From: a bacterium 1XD21-70
GTDB taxonomy: Bacteria > Bacillota > Clostridia > Lachnospirales > Lachnospiraceae
Direction of reading: 5' to 3'
NCBI GenBank assembly: GCA_003669055.1
Contig: RAYB01000006.1
Span: forward strand, 62,001 to 126,000
Length of the DNA: 64,000 bases
Part shown: one piece after another, positions 7,750 through 17,065 of the stretch
Numbering within the stretch: the stretch's first letter is position 1
Layout: each line of letters opens with the position of its first letter
The notes under the pieces: generated by a model
The model's database searches: none
What the model was told of the DNA's origin: nothing
The model's input: the letters and a program-made list of their open reading frames with translations, nothing else
Position numbers and translations under genes: made by a program

Positions 7750-9714
7750 ATGAGGGAGGCAAGGGGGCAGGTTACGATTTTTATCAGTATGGTTATGATG
7801 TGCGTATTCGCGCTGTTTTGCGGGCTGTTGGAGTCTTCAAGGACGGCCGGGGCCAGGTGGTATCTGCAGACGGCAGCAGCCTCGGCGATGGACTCCGTGT
7901 TCAGCCAGTACCACCGCCGGCTATGGGACAGTTACCGCCTGCTGTTTGCGGAATACGAGCAGGAGGAAGAACTGGAGGCGGATTTTTCTCTTTTTTTGCA
8001 GTCTTACCTGGATACAAAAAACTGGTATCCGATCGAATTGCAGTCAGCTAAGGTTGAAGAATGGAAAAGGGCGACAGACCAAAACGGGGCATACCTGGAG
8101 GAAGAGATCTTAGACTATATGAAATACGGTATCTGGGATATGGATTTTAACGAGGACACGGTTGACGGGCTGTGGGCAGACGGCGAAGAGGCAGAGGCGG
8201 TAAAGGCGGTGGCAGAGACTTACAGAGGCCATGCAGATGATGCCCTGAAACTAGAAAAATCGTTGGAAGCAATCAGTGAAAGCCAGGCAAAGCAGACGGA
8301 GAAAAAGCGGGAAGGCCTGGCCAGGCTGAGAAGCTATGACGGTGCAGGTTTCCGCCAGGTGGCGGCATCCTTAATTAAGGAAGTAAAAAGAATGCCGGGG
8401 CTTGTGAAGAATTACCGGAGGCAGGCGGATGCCTTGGCGGCAAAACTGCAGGACAGCCGGGAGATGTTTGAGGGGGAGGGCGGCCGGTGCAGCAGCCAGG
8501 TGGAGAGCCAGCTGGACCGGGAGATCCGGGAGTTTGAAGCGTATGTAGACCAGGACGGAGAACGGCGGCAGGAGGTGGAAGCGCTAGAAAGCCAGTCACA
8601 TGAGCAGGTTGCCCTTATAGAAGCGGTGATCCGGGAATCTGAGGAAGTCGAGCGGATCATTGAAGAATGGGAAAGCGAGGATGATGAGGATGATGAAGGG
8701 CCTGATTTGGAGGCGTTGTGGTCACCAGTAGCCCGGCATTTTGAACAGCTGGCAATTCATCCGCTCTCTTTTTCCCATGGGGTGAAGGATAAGGAAAAAG
8801 AGGGATGGCTGAAACAGGTGGAGAAGCTATACCGCAGCGGAATATTGGAACTTGTGCTTCCAAACGGTGCCAAGGTTTCCACAGGCGTTTTGGGAACGCC
8901 GGAACTGCCTTCCGAAAGCGGAATGCCGATAAATGGGGCAAGGGGTATTTCCCTTTTTGACCATCTTCTGGTAAATGAATACTGCGGAAAGTTCTTCCGC
9001 TATTTTCCGGCAGGGGGCGAGAGGGAGAAAGACAAAAACGGGCAGGAGGTAGGGGTAGACGGCACCGGCGGATTGGCTTATGAGGTAGAATACCTGGTTG
9101 GCGGGAAAAAGCTGGATGAAGAAAATCTTGTCTTTGTGGTAAACCGCCTCTTGGCAATCCGGGAAGGCCTAAACCTGATGCACATTATGTCGGACAGCCA
9201 GAAAAGGCAGGAAGCCCAGAAGCTGGCGATGATGATTACCGGGGTGGCAGGCCTTTCGCCGCTGGTACTCCTTACGACATTTTTTGTAATGTCGATCTGG
9301 GCTTTGGGGGAATCCCTGATGGACATCCGCGGGCTGCTGGCAGGAAAAAAGGTAATGATTTTTAAGACATCCACAGATTGGACACTGAATCTGGAAAATC
9401 TGCTGGTTATGGGGCAGAGGGGAGAAATCGGCACAGGTGGGGGAGAACGGGGATTGGGGTATCTGTCCTGGCTAAAGATTTTGCTGTTTTTAGACGAAAT
9501 CGTATGCCAGGAGTACCGGATGATGGATATGATCCAGATGAATATCTGCCGGAAGCAGGGCAGCTTCCGCATGCGGCGCGGCGTCTGCCAGGCAAGGCTA
9601 AAAGGGGCGCTAAGGGGGAAGCATGTGTTCTTTTCTCTTGGCTTTATGGAACATGCCATAGGAGGCGGGGATCATAGCTATCCTATGGAAGTGGCAGCAG
9701 AACGAAAATATTAA
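7750..9714 (+). CDS. DUF5702 TadG-like large pseudopilin/membrane protein
   Basis: A 654-residue protein opening with a TadE/TadG-type N-terminus: GQVTIFISMVMMCVFALFCG, a single membrane helix beginning a few residues after a basic leader, followed by a long, acidic, largely helical extracellular region with Glu/Lys-rich coiled-coil stretches (about residues 170-330). A second hydrophobic helix lies near residues 500-520 (GLSPLVLLTTFFVMSIWALG). The plan matches the DUF5702 family found in Firmicute Tad operons; the role is probably minor pilin or tip/assembly factor, by position only. AAAGGAGG precedes the ATG. Confidence 0.72.
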   Translation: MREARGQVTIFISMVMMCVFALFCGLLESSRTAGARWYLQTAAASAMDSVFSQYHRRLWDSYRLLFAEYEQEEELEADFSLFLQSYLDTKNWYPIELQSAKVEEWKRATDQNGAYLEEEILDYMKYGIWDMDFNEDTVDGLWADGEEAEAVKAVAETYRGHADDALKLEKSLEAISESQAKQTEKKREGLARLRSYDGAGFRQVAASLIKEVKRMPGLVKNYRRQADALAAKLQDSREMFEGEGGRCSSQVESQLDREIREFEAYVDQDGERRQEVEALESQSHEQVALIEAVIRESEEVERIIEEWESEDDEDDEGPDLEALWSPVARHFEQLAIHPLSFSHGVKDKEKEGWLKQVEKLYRSGILELVLPNGAKVSTGVLGTPELPSESGMPINGARGISLFDHLLVNEYCGKFFRYFPAGGEREKDKNGQEVGVDGTGGLAYEVEYLVGGKKLDEENLVFVVNRLLAIREGLNLMHIMSDSQKRQEAQKLAMMITGVAGLSPLVLLTTFFVMSIWALGESLMDIRGLLAGKKVMIFKTSTDWTLNLENLLVMGQRGEIGTGGGERGLGYLSWLKILLFLDEIVCQEYRMMDMIQMNICRKQGSFRMRRGVCQARLKGALRGKHVFFSLGFMEHAIGGGDHSYPMEVAAERKY

Positions 9715-9734
9715 AGAAAGGGGGGCGGACAGGA

Positions 9735-10667
9735 ATGCTCTTTTCTCGGGCAGAAAAATTTAGAAAAAACAAAAAAATCGTGACTCTCCAAGTACGAATC
9801 CTGAAAAAACAAAAAACAGGCAATACCCCAGACGGCCGCGGGAAAAGGGCATTCCTATCCGCCCCTGCGGCATTGACCCTGGAAGCAGCGATGTGCCTGA
9901 CACTGTTTATCTTTGCATCCGTCTGCCTGATCCTTCCTATGAAAATCATGAATACAGAACGTATGGTGCAGGCATCTTTAGAAGAACTAGGTGAGGATTT
10001 CAGCAAGTATGCCTATGTGGAAAATGCACTGGAGAACAACAAAATTTTTGCTGTTTCCGGTGCCGGGGATTTTGCGAAGGAATTCTGCCGCCATCTCGTG
10101 TCCGGCGCTGCCCGGGTATATGCCCAGGCACAGGTTATGGAACGTATAGATACGGATGCGGTGAGAAAGGTGAACCTACTGCGGGCGCAGGTATTGGAGG
10201 ATGGGGAAACCATAGACCTGATATTGGATTATGAGATCCGTCTTCCTTTTCCGGTTCTTGGGCTCCCGGCCTTGCAGAGGACGGCTAGATGCTGCCGCCG
10301 GGCATGGATTGGGAAACCGGGAAAGGATTATAGCGGGAATGGAGGGCAAGCAGGAAAAGAGGAGGATCCCGTCGTCTATGTCGGAAAGAACAGTACCCGT
10401 TACCATAAAAGCCGAAGCTGCCATTATCTTGCAAATAACCTGAAAGCAGTATCAAAAGCACAGGCGGCTGAATTGCGCAATGGGAGTGGCGGGAAATATC
10501 ATCCTTGTGCCGTTTGCGGGGGGAGTGCGGGAGACACGGTATATATCATGCCAAATGGAAGCAGTTACCATTCGGGAAAATATTGTTCGGCGATTGTGGC
10601 CTATGCACGGGCAGTGAGGATGTCGGAGGCGGAGCACTTAGGAGCATGCTCTTATTGTGGGAAATAA
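9735..10667 (+). CDS. TadE-like pseudopilin with Cys-rich C-terminal modules
   Basis: A 310-residue protein. A basic N-terminus leads to SAPAALTLEAAMCLTLFIFA, the TadE-type helix with the processing-site-proximal Glu. The middle is a soluble pilin-like domain. The C-terminal 100 residues hold two related modules: VYVGKNSTRYHKSRSCHYL with a later CAVCGG, and VYIMPNGSSYHSGKYCSAI with a later CSYCG. These His/Cys patterns resemble metal-binding modules seen at the ends of some Firmicute secreted proteins. The fusion of a pseudopilin helix to such modules suggests an exposed, possibly metal-binding or disulfide-bonded tip; that is inference. Confidence 0.68.
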   Translation: MLFSRAEKFRKNKKIVTLQVRILKKQKTGNTPDGRGKRAFLSAPAALTLEAAMCLTLFIFASVCLILPMKIMNTERMVQASLEELGEDFSKYAYVENALENNKIFAVSGAGDFAKEFCRHLVSGAARVYAQAQVMERIDTDAVRKVNLLRAQVLEDGETIDLILDYEIRLPFPVLGLPALQRTARCCRRAWIGKPGKDYSGNGGQAGKEEDPVVYVGKNSTRYHKSRSCHYLANNLKAVSKAQAAELRNGSGGKYHPCAVCGGSAGDTVYIMPNGSSYHSGKYCSAIVAYARAVRMSEAEHLGACSYCGK

Positions 10668-10682
10668 CAGGGAGGGGAAAAG

Positions 10683-11141
10683 ATGAGGACAGGAATCTTT
10701 TTGGGTTTTTTGCTGACAGCTGCCGGCCAGGATCTGTGCAAAAAAAGAGTAAAGGTATGGGTGTTTGTATTGTTTGCGGCAATGGCTTTGGCAGCAGATA
10801 TGTATTTGTGGAGCCAGGCAGACGGGGGATTTTTATGGCAGGAGCATCTGCTAAGCTGTGGGGTAGGGGCAGGCTTGCTGCTGTTAGGGAAGGCTTGCGG
10901 AGGAGGCATTGGGGAAGGGGACGGGATATTTTTCCTGGTGAGCGGCCTGATGCTGGAATTTTGGGAGAACATTGCGGTTCTTTGCATTGGGGTGGTGCTA
11001 TGCGGATTCTATAGTTTATGCCTGTTTGTATGGTGCCGGGGATGGGCAGGCAGGAATACAGGTAAGAGGACAGTGCCTTTTTTACCCTTTGTTGTGCTCC
11101 CCGGGGTATGGGTAGCAGTGGGAAACGGTTTATTGAGGTAG
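10683..11141 (+). CDS. Second A24-type prepilin peptidase-like membrane protein
   Basis: A 152-residue membrane protein with about four hydrophobic helices and the motif GGGIGEGDGIFF near residue 75, which matches the GxGD aspartate motif of A24 peptidases. The first catalytic Asp is probably the one in AAGQDLCKKRV near residue 17. It is shorter than the peptidase at the operon start. Two peptidases could split the work between Flp pilin and TadE-type pseudopilins. GGGAGGGG lies upstream of the ATG. Confidence 0.65.
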   Translation: MRTGIFLGFLLTAAGQDLCKKRVKVWVFVLFAAMALAADMYLWSQADGGFLWQEHLLSCGVGAGLLLLGKACGGGIGEGDGIFFLVSGLMLEFWENIAVLCIGVVLCGFYSLCLFVWCRGWAGRNTGKRTVPFLPFVVLPGVWVAVGNGLLR

Positions 11142-11147
11142 ATAACA

Positions 11148-11462
11148 ATGATAGGGAGAACATGGGCCGCAGAGGCGGTGTCAAAAGAATTAAGGGGCAG
11201 TTATACGGTAGAGGCAGCAGGGGTGATGGCAGCGGTGCTTTTTACCGTCATGGTTTTATTGAACCAAGCGTTCCATGTCCATGCAGAGACAGTGGGGAAA
11301 TTTGCCGTGCATGAAGAGGCGGAACGGGAACGCCATGAGATTGATTCCCGGGACAAGGGGGAAATAACAAAATATGCCCATGGAATGCGGTGGGGATTAG
11401 AATTGACGGTGCCCGTATTCTGCCCAGAGGAGTCTTTGCGGATGTGGAGCCTGGTGGAATAA
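11148..11462 (+). CDS. Small TadE-like pseudopilin
   Basis: A 104-residue protein with a short basic leader, then RGSYTVEAAGVMAAVLFTVM, the classic TadE/pseudopilin helix with Glu soon after the presumed cleavage site, and a short soluble tail containing many charged residues. It lies 6 bases after the second prepilin peptidase and 13 bases before the FHA gene, so it belongs to the Tad operon. Probable minor pilin; the exact role is unknown. Confidence 0.65.
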   Translation: MIGRTWAAEAVSKELRGSYTVEAAGVMAAVLFTVMVLLNQAFHVHAETVGKFAVHEEAERERHEIDSRDKGEITKYAHGMRWGLELTVPVFCPEESLRMWSLVE

Positions 11463-11475
11463 GGGGGTATGGATA

Positions 11476-12714
11476 ATGAAAATCAGTTACCGCAGGGAAT
11501 TCAAACATAATTACCTGATTGTTGATCCGGAAGAATTGTGCTGGCAGGGGTATGAAAGCCAGATGCTTTCGAGAAATCCGGTAGAGGGGACATTACGGTT
11601 CCAAATCCGGCAGATGGATGACGGAGTGAGGTTTTATTATGAAATCACTTCAAAGCAGCCATTGTCAAGGATCCTGGGAAACCGCAGTATCCGGGCAGAG
11701 GAGATCCGGAAATTGGTGACAGGGATTTTTGGTGTCTTGGAACGGATGGAGGTATATCTGCTGAGGGAGGAAATCATTTTACTGGATCCCCAATATGTGT
11801 ATGTGGACCCGGATTCTTTCCGCATCTGGCTCTGTTTGGTGCCGGGGCTCGGCCAGGCATTCCCGGAGGGTTTTGGAAAACTTTTGGAATATCTGTTGGG
11901 CAGTGTTGACCATCAGGATAAGGAAAGCGTCGTATTGGCATATGGGCTATACCAGGAGACAAGGAAAGAAAATTATGGCCTGGAAGATTTAGGGCGCCTT
12001 CTATATAGAGGAAATGGTGAGGACAGGGAAGAGACAAGAAGCTGGGATAAGCCCAGGCAGGAGGAGGCAAAAGATTATGAGGGGAAAATTGATGAAGGAA
12101 AAGAGGGAGAGGGGGCAAGCCTTTTGGCTTTAAGAAACGGGGAGGACAGATCGGAATGCCGCCAAAAAAGCAGAAATGCCGGTAAGATGGAAAACTCGGA
12201 AAAAGGGAGCAAAAAGGAGGGAAGATGGAAAGCAAGGTGGAACCAATGGAAGGGAAAGTTTGTTCCAGAACCGGACAAAGAAGAGGAATCCATACCAGTA
12301 CGGGTTCCGTGGGAGATGATGTTCCGCCCGGAGGAGGGGGAAAATGGCAGTCCGAAGGCAGTGGCAGAGACAGCCTGTGCAGGCCAGGGAACTGCCTTGC
12401 TGGCAGACTTCACAGAAAATAATGAACAAAGGATGCTTCGGGCACTGGATCCGGATGGGACGGATATCCACTTGTCCTATTATCCGTTTATAATCGGAAA
12501 ACAGGAAAACCTGGTGGATTTTATACTGGATAGGGATACCGTCAGCCGCCTGCATTTAAGAATCGACCGGGACGGGGACAAATACCAGATAAAAGACCTG
12601 AATTCAACCAATGGCACATTACTTTGCGGGCGCTTGCTGGAAAATAATGAGCAGGCAGAATTAAATACAGGCGATGAAGTCTGTATTGCTCGCTATCGGT
12701 ACCGTTTTGAGTGA
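11476..12714 (+). CDS. DUF6382 protein with C-terminal FHA domain
   Basis: A 412-residue protein. The N-terminal 170 residues (opening MKISYRREFKHNYLIVD) match the DUF6382 pattern seen at the ends of Firmicute Tad operons. A low-complexity charged linker follows (about residues 180-310), then a forkhead-associated domain from about residue 335: YPFIIGKQENLVDFIL, DTVSRLHLRI and DLNSTNGTLLCG, which keep the Arg/Ser/His/Asn positions that bind phosphothreonine. It probably ties pilus function to Ser/Thr kinase signalling in the cytoplasm. AAGGGGG lies 8 bases before the ATG. It is the last gene of the operon. Confidence 0.78.
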   Translation: MKISYRREFKHNYLIVDPEELCWQGYESQMLSRNPVEGTLRFQIRQMDDGVRFYYEITSKQPLSRILGNRSIRAEEIRKLVTGIFGVLERMEVYLLREEIILLDPQYVYVDPDSFRIWLCLVPGLGQAFPEGFGKLLEYLLGSVDHQDKESVVLAYGLYQETRKENYGLEDLGRLLYRGNGEDREETRSWDKPRQEEAKDYEGKIDEGKEGEGASLLALRNGEDRSECRQKSRNAGKMENSEKGSKKEGRWKARWNQWKGKFVPEPDKEEESIPVRVPWEMMFRPEEGENGSPKAVAETACAGQGTALLADFTENNEQRMLRALDPDGTDIHLSYYPFIIGKQENLVDFILDRDTVSRLHLRIDRDGDKYQIKDLNSTNGTLLCGRLLENNEQAELNTGDEVCIARYRYRFE

Positions 12715-12751
12715 AAGATGTGTGAAAACCTTATCCATAGATGGAGGATTG

Positions 12752-12780
12752 TTGACTTTTAACAAGTTATCAGGTATTAT
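12752..12780 (+). promoter_or_regulatory. Sigma-A promoter before the rhomboid gene
   Basis: TTGACT (12752-12757), 17 bases, TATTAT (12775-12780). It starts a new transcription unit after the Tad operon. The other bases between 12715 and 12917 are AT-rich and show no gene. Confidence 0.6.
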
Positions 12781-12917
12781 TGTTAATAAAGAAGTGAAAA
12801 TTATGCAATGTCTAAAAACAGGATGAAGAAATGCCAGATTAGTTTAGTAAAATATGATAAAATTAGCGATGAAGTTCGACAATAAAGTGGTTAAAGGACT
12901 ATCATCGGAATTCGGAG

Positions 12918-13553
12918 ATGATAGGATTGGATTGGCGTAACAGAAAACGGGCTTGGGTTAATAGTACTCTGATTGTTCTGAATATAATGTATTTTCTATA
13001 CCTGGAAATAGCAGGATCTAGTGAAGATACCATTTTTATGTTGCATCATGGGGCGATGTATGCCCCATGGGTATTGGAGGGACATGAGTATTATCGGCTG
13101 TTGACATCCATTTTTATGCATTTTGGAATTCACCATATTACCAATAATATGATCCTTTTGTTTGTATTAGGGGATAATATGGAACGTGCACTGGGAAGTG
13201 TAAAATATCTGATCTTTTATCTGTTATGTGGGATCGGTGCGAATGTAATATCCTTGCTGGCTGAATGGAACCAATCGATACAGGCAGTGGGAGCCGGGGC
13301 ATCGGGAGCAATTTTTGGGGTAATTGGCGGCCTCTTTTATGTGGTAACGATAAATTGGGGGCAACTGGAGGATCTAAATACCATGCAATTGGTATTTGTG
13401 ATTATATTATCTCTTTATCATGGATTTACCAGTACTGGGGTGGATAATGTGGCTCACGTGGGAGGTTTGGCATTAGGGATACTTCTGGCAGCGCTTTTAT
13501 ACCGGAAGCCAAAGCCGGTGCCAAAACAGGAATACTGGTGGGAAAAAAGGTAA
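12918..13553 (+). CDS. Rhomboid-family intramembrane serine protease
   Basis: A 211-residue, six-helix membrane protein. The catalytic Ser lies in GAGASGAIFG (helix 4) and the catalytic His in NVAHVGGLALG (helix 6), and HHITNNMILL matches the helix-2 His/Asn motif. Rhomboids cleave transmembrane substrates within the bilayer; the substrate is unknown. The start ATG has only a weak ribosome binding site, so a TTG nine bases on is possible. The gene is followed 17 bases later by a HIT-family gene. Confidence 0.88.
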   Translation: MIGLDWRNRKRAWVNSTLIVLNIMYFLYLEIAGSSEDTIFMLHHGAMYAPWVLEGHEYYRLLTSIFMHFGIHHITNNMILLFVLGDNMERALGSVKYLIFYLLCGIGANVISLLAEWNQSIQAVGAGASGAIFGVIGGLFYVVTINWGQLEDLNTMQLVFVIILSLYHGFTSTGVDNVAHVGGLALGILLAALLYRKPKPVPKQEYWWEKR

Positions 13554-13570
13554 AAGGAGGAGGCATAAGA

Positions 13571-13987
13571 ATGAAGGATGGGAACTGTATTTTCTGCAAA
13601 ATTGCAAATGGGGAAATTCCATCTGCAACGCTTTTTGAGGATGAGGATTTCCGTGTGATTTTGGATTTGGGACCGGCATCAAAAGGCCATGCGCTGATTC
13701 TGCCTAAACATCATTTTAAGGATCTCTGTGAAGCAGACCCTATGGCAACATCAAAAATCCTTCCTTTGGCAGGGAAGATTGGCCAGGCTATGAAAAAGGA
13801 ATTGGGGGCGAGCGGCTTTAATGTAGTACAGAATAACGGCGCCAGTGCCGGACAGACGGTATTCCATCTTCATGTGCATGTGATTCCGCGGTATGATGAC
13901 GGACCGGTTATGGTCAGCTGGGTTCCGGGAGGGGCGACGGCTGAAGAGTTGGCAGAGACAGCGGAGACAATCAGAAGGGGTATCTAG
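13571..13987 (+). CDS. HIT-family nucleotide-binding hydrolase
   Basis: A 138-residue protein. CIFCKIANGEIPS at the N-terminus and HLHVHVIPR near residue 100 are the signatures of the HIT/HINT branch of histidine-triad proteins, which hydrolyse purine nucleoside phosphoramidates and related adducts in the cytoplasm. The start at 13571 is chosen because AAAGGAGGAGG lies just upstream and conserved residues begin directly after it; an earlier ATG at 13538 overlaps the rhomboid gene. Length is typical of the family. Confidence 0.9.
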   Translation: MKDGNCIFCKIANGEIPSATLFEDEDFRVILDLGPASKGHALILPKHHFKDLCEADPMATSKILPLAGKIGQAMKKELGASGFNVVQNNGASAGQTVFHLHVHVIPRYDDGPVMVSWVPGGATAEELAETAETIRRGI

Positions 13988-14022
13988 AGATTGCAGATTA
14001 TGCATGGGAGAAGTGGGGAATC

Positions 14023-14634
14023 ATGAATTCAAAGGAAGAACAATTTCTTGCCATTTATGAAGCCTATATGCCATTGCTGCGGGTTATCGCGAGGAAGAAA
14101 CTAATTCCTCCGGATGAAATTGATGATCTGATACAGGAAAGCTTTGCGGCCTATTATAGCCATTATCCTGTAGATTGGCCGGATTACAAGATAAAATCTA
14201 CTTTGGCAAAGATCATCACGAACCGGTGTACAGATTATTTCCGGCGGCAGGGAACCAATCCAGTCACATATTATGATCCTGTGGTCATCCAGGAAGTCGC
14301 TTTTTCTGATAGCCGGAAATGTGCGAGGGACAGCTTGAGCATCTTTTTGGAACAACAGGAATATGAGGCAGTGATAACGGCAATTAAGGGCATGAAAGAA
14401 GAATGGGAACAGGTATTTGTATTGCATGTAATTGAAGGGCGTCCAATGGCGGAAGTCAGCCAGATATTGGGAATCAGTTCGGAAGCATGCAGGGCTAGGC
14501 TGTCTAGGGGAAGAAAGTATCTGAGAAAGTGTCTATGCCCGGAAGATCCGGAGAAGTACCGCCCCACAGCAAGGAGCAAGTCTTCTCCATTGGTCGAACT
14601 AACAGAAGCGAAGAAGATTCCGGAAGGAACATAA
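14023..14634 (+). CDS. Sigma-70 family RNA polymerase sigma factor
   Basis: A 203-residue protein with region 2 (DEIDDLIQESFAAYYSHY, and IITNRCTDYFRRQG) and region 4 (FVLHVIEGRPMAEVSQILG then SSEACRARLSRGRKYLRK). The architecture is that of ECF-like sigma factors with no region 3. No anti-sigma gene is next to it. The C-terminal 35 residues are basic and probably disordered. It follows the HIT gene by 35 bases. Target promoters cannot be predicted. Confidence 0.82.
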   Translation: MNSKEEQFLAIYEAYMPLLRVIARKKLIPPDEIDDLIQESFAAYYSHYPVDWPDYKIKSTLAKIITNRCTDYFRRQGTNPVTYYDPVVIQEVAFSDSRKCARDSLSIFLEQQEYEAVITAIKGMKEEWEQVFVLHVIEGRPMAEVSQILGISSEACRARLSRGRKYLRKCLCPEDPEKYRPTARSKSSPLVELTEAKKIPEGT

Positions 14635-14652
14635 CCTTTGGCGGGGTTATGT
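14629..14652. terminator. Hairpin between converging sigma-factor and murG genes
   Basis: ACATAACC and GGTTATGT form an 8-base stem with an 8-base loop. It overlaps both stop codons of the convergent genes. There is no strong T-run on either side, so termination activity is uncertain. Confidence 0.35.
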
Positions 14653-15714
14653 CTCTGCAAAGGACGAGATCAGATCCATAATGGAGGAGACTGCATCGTT
14701 TAGGGTGCTTTGCTCCATGGCCATTATATATTGATGGCGGTTTTGGAAGAGTTCTTGGATAGCAGACAGAAGCGAGCCATCGCTTATTTGCTCTTCTTCC
14801 AAAACTTTAGAGAAGCCCTGTTTTTCAAAAGAACGGGCATTCAGGATCTGGTCTCCGCGGCTGGCAGAAGCCGAGAGGGGAATCAATAGGTTAGGCTTGC
14901 GCAGTGCCAGGATTTCGCAGATGGAATTGGCTCCGGCACGCGATATAACCAGGTCAGCAGCAGCAAAAAGGTGGCGGAGAGGTGCATCCACATATTCATA
15001 CTGTACATATCCGCTGCGGCCAATCAGGCTTTCATCCAGATTGCCCTTACCACAGATATGTATTATCTGGTAGGTGCCCAAAAGTGTTGGAAGAAGTTTC
15101 CGGACAGCATTGTTGACGGTAACGGAGCCTAGGCTTCCCCCGATCACAAGAAGGATGGGGCGGCTGGCGGAAAGCCCGGAATAATTCAGCCCGGTAAGCC
15201 GGTCGCCTTCTAGCAGTTCTTTACGGATGGGAGAACCGGTCAGAACAGCTTTTTGCGGCGGAAGATATGCCATGGTCTCAGGGAAATTGCAGCAAACCTT
15301 TGCAGCAGAAGGGATGCAGATTTTGTTGGCAAGCCCGGGGGTCATATCGGATTCGTGGATAATGGCAGGGATTTTGTAGTGTTTGGCAGCTAAGACAACC
15401 GGTACGGCGACAAAACCACCTTTGGAAAATACTACATCCGGGCGGAATTTTTTAATCAGTTTGCGTGCTTCTGCGTATCCCTTCAGCACGCGGAAAGGAT
15501 CAGAGAAATTTTTTAAGTCAAAATAACGGCGCAGCTTGCCGGAGGAAATGCCGCTGTATTCTATACCGGCTCCTTCAATCAATTTCCGTTCAATGCCGTT
15601 GTATGAGCCGATGTAGCGGATCTCGTAACCGCGTTCTTTTAAGGATGGAAGAAGCGCTAAATTTGGGGTGACGTGCCCGGCAGTTCCACCGCCGGTCAGT
15701 ATGATCTTTTTCAT
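14647..15714 (-). CDS. murG: UDP-GlcNAc:lipid I GlcNAc transferase (MurG)
   Basis: A 355-residue GT28 glycosyltransferase. It has the glycine-rich N-terminal loop [44 protein letters not shown], the central VIGGSLGS loop and the C-terminal donor-binding region [17 protein letters not shown]. MurG adds GlcNAc to lipid I on the inner face of the membrane to make lipid II. The gene stands alone here, away from a dcw cluster, so it could be a second copy; that cannot be judged from one window. GGAGG lies 8 bases before the ATG. Confidence 0.9.
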   Translation of the reverse strand: MKKIILTGGGTAGHVTPNLALLPSLKERGYEIRYIGSYNGIERKLIEGAGIEYSGISSGKLRRYFDLKNFSDPFRVLKGYAEARKLIKKFRPDVVFSKGGFVAVPVVLAAKHYKIPAIIHESDMTPGLANKICIPSAAKVCCNFPETMAYLPPQKAVLTGSPIRKELLEGDRLTGLNYSGLSASRPILLVIGGSLGSVTVNNAVRKLLPTLLGTYQIIHICGKGNLDESLIGRSGYVQYEYVDAPLRHLFAAADLVISRAGANSICEILALRKPNLLIPLSASASRGDQILNARSFEKQGFSKVLEEEQISDGSLLSAIQELFQNRHQYIMAMEQSTLNDAVSSIMDLISSFAET

Positions 15715-15780
15715 AATAAGGCCTCCGTGAGATATCGCCGAGGGCGAATTTGTTTGGGATTGTGTGATCCTATATTATTA

Positions 15781-15809
15781 TATAGTAACGGGAACTGGGG
15801 AAAAGTCAA
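15781..15809 (-). promoter_or_regulatory. Possible murG promoter
   Basis: Minus-strand TTGACT (15804-15809) with ACTATA at 17-base spacing; a better TATAAT lies 21 bases away. The spacing conflict makes this a tentative call. Confidence 0.35.
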
Positions 15810-15863
15810 CCCCTGAATTTTGGGGGAGTTGGGCAGCGTTTAGTTGGCAGGGGTACGCCTTGG

Positions 15864-16110
15864 AGAAAGCGGCGGACAGAAGGTGCTTAGGGACGCACAG
15901 GGTATGCGGGTTTTGCAGTTTTGGGATTAAGGAGTTTTAAAACTTTTGGATTTTGCAAAAAGCGAAACAAAAATGCATAAACTGTTGCGTTCAGACAGGA
16001 TGCATTTTTGTTTCCATGTAAAATCTGAAAGTTTAAGTACGTCTGAAATGCCTGCACATGCAAAACATGCATACCCTGTGCATCGCTAAGTGCTTTTTGC
16101 CTGCCGCTTT
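15864..16110. repeat. 247-bp imperfect palindrome (MITE-like or long hairpin)
   Basis: Two arms of about 115 bases pair along their length. The outer arms share AAAGCGGC and GCACAGGGTATGC (15895-15907 against 16067-16079), the inner arms share a perfect 13-base stem AACAAAAATGCAT / ATGCATTTTTGTT, and a 21-base loop sits at about 15979-15999. It fills the intergenic region between murG and the next gene and carries no ORF of note. A non-autonomous palindromic element or a structured transcript would both fit. Confidence 0.65.
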
Positions 16111-16225
16111 TTTCATGGCTGGTTGATTTTGGCTTGAGTAAATGGTATTATGGTGTGGGTTATGGTATTTTGTTGTTTTTTGTTTGTGTTGTGTTTCATG
16201 GGCTGTGAACTTGGAGAGGGGTATT

Positions 16226-17038
16226 TTGAAGAAATCATACGGTGATAATTTGGATCAATGGGAATCCTGGCTCCAAGAAGCGGCTGGTATGGATGATGAG
16301 AGTCTGCTTAGGGAAATGGAGGAGGCTCAACGGGAGTGGGAGTTGGAAAAGGCTCTGCACCCGGAAGAGGTTCAAAGGGTAAAACAGGAGGCGCGCCTGA
16401 GAGCGAATCTTATTATGGCTCAGGCGAAAGCGGCGGATAGGAAAAAATATTGTAAAAAGCGGCAAAGCGTTGGAACGAAACAACTTGTTCAGGCGGCAGT
16501 GCTGACGGTAGTAATAGGGGGAGCTCTGCTAGGGGGGATTAGTTCTATAGCAAAGAGTGAATATCAGTATCAGAGGTTTCCAGGGCAAAAGAAAGGGAGT
16601 GTTTTGCTTAGGAATAATGTGCCGGCAGAATTTATAGATGATAGGCTGGATGAAGCTTATAAATTGGTTTACCAAGAGTTAGATATCCCTGTAGTTGTGC
16701 TAGATTATGTCCCAGATGGGATGCAGTTTAAAGAAATAGAAGTACAAAAAGAACATGTAGTACTTAAATTTATATATAAAAATCAGTATATTTATTTAAA
16801 AGAAGAAAAAGACAAATCAGAGAATGTGATATCCGTATTGGATTCTGATAGAGATTCTTATTCAGGTATATATAATGGGTGGATCGATAAAATTATACCA
16901 TTGGAAGAAAATAAATTAAATAATAGAGAGATTGAATATAGTGTAAGCATAGAAGGTGAAAAAGCTTTTTATTATTTTTCGGGGGTTATGGATAAAGAGG
17001 AATTTATTGATGTAGCTAGCAATTTGAGATATCAGTAA
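16226..17038 (+). CDS. Single-span membrane protein, DUF4367-like C-terminus
   Basis: A 270-residue protein. The N-terminal 90 residues are charged and helical and would be cytoplasmic. A hydrophobic helix (LVQAAVLTVVIGGALLGGIS) follows near residue 90, then an exported domain of about 150 residues. The C-terminal region (VPDGMQFKEIEV, and YYFSGVMDKEEFIDVASNL) resembles DUF4367-type domains found on anti-sigma-like membrane proteins, but there is no adjacent sigma gene. A TTG start at 16226 is preferred because GGAGAGGGG lies just before it; an ATG at 16142 has no ribosome binding site. Confidence 0.6.
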   Translation: MKKSYGDNLDQWESWLQEAAGMDDESLLREMEEAQREWELEKALHPEEVQRVKQEARLRANLIMAQAKAADRKKYCKKRQSVGTKQLVQAAVLTVVIGGALLGGISSIAKSEYQYQRFPGQKKGSVLLRNNVPAEFIDDRLDEAYKLVYQELDIPVVVLDYVPDGMQFKEIEVQKEHVVLKFIYKNQYIYLKEEKDKSENVISVLDSDRDSYSGIYNGWIDKIIPLEENKLNNREIEYSVSIEGEKAFYYFSGVMDKEEFIDVASNLRYQ

Positions 17039-17065
17039 TCAGAAAGGGTTTAATTTAGGAGGAGC

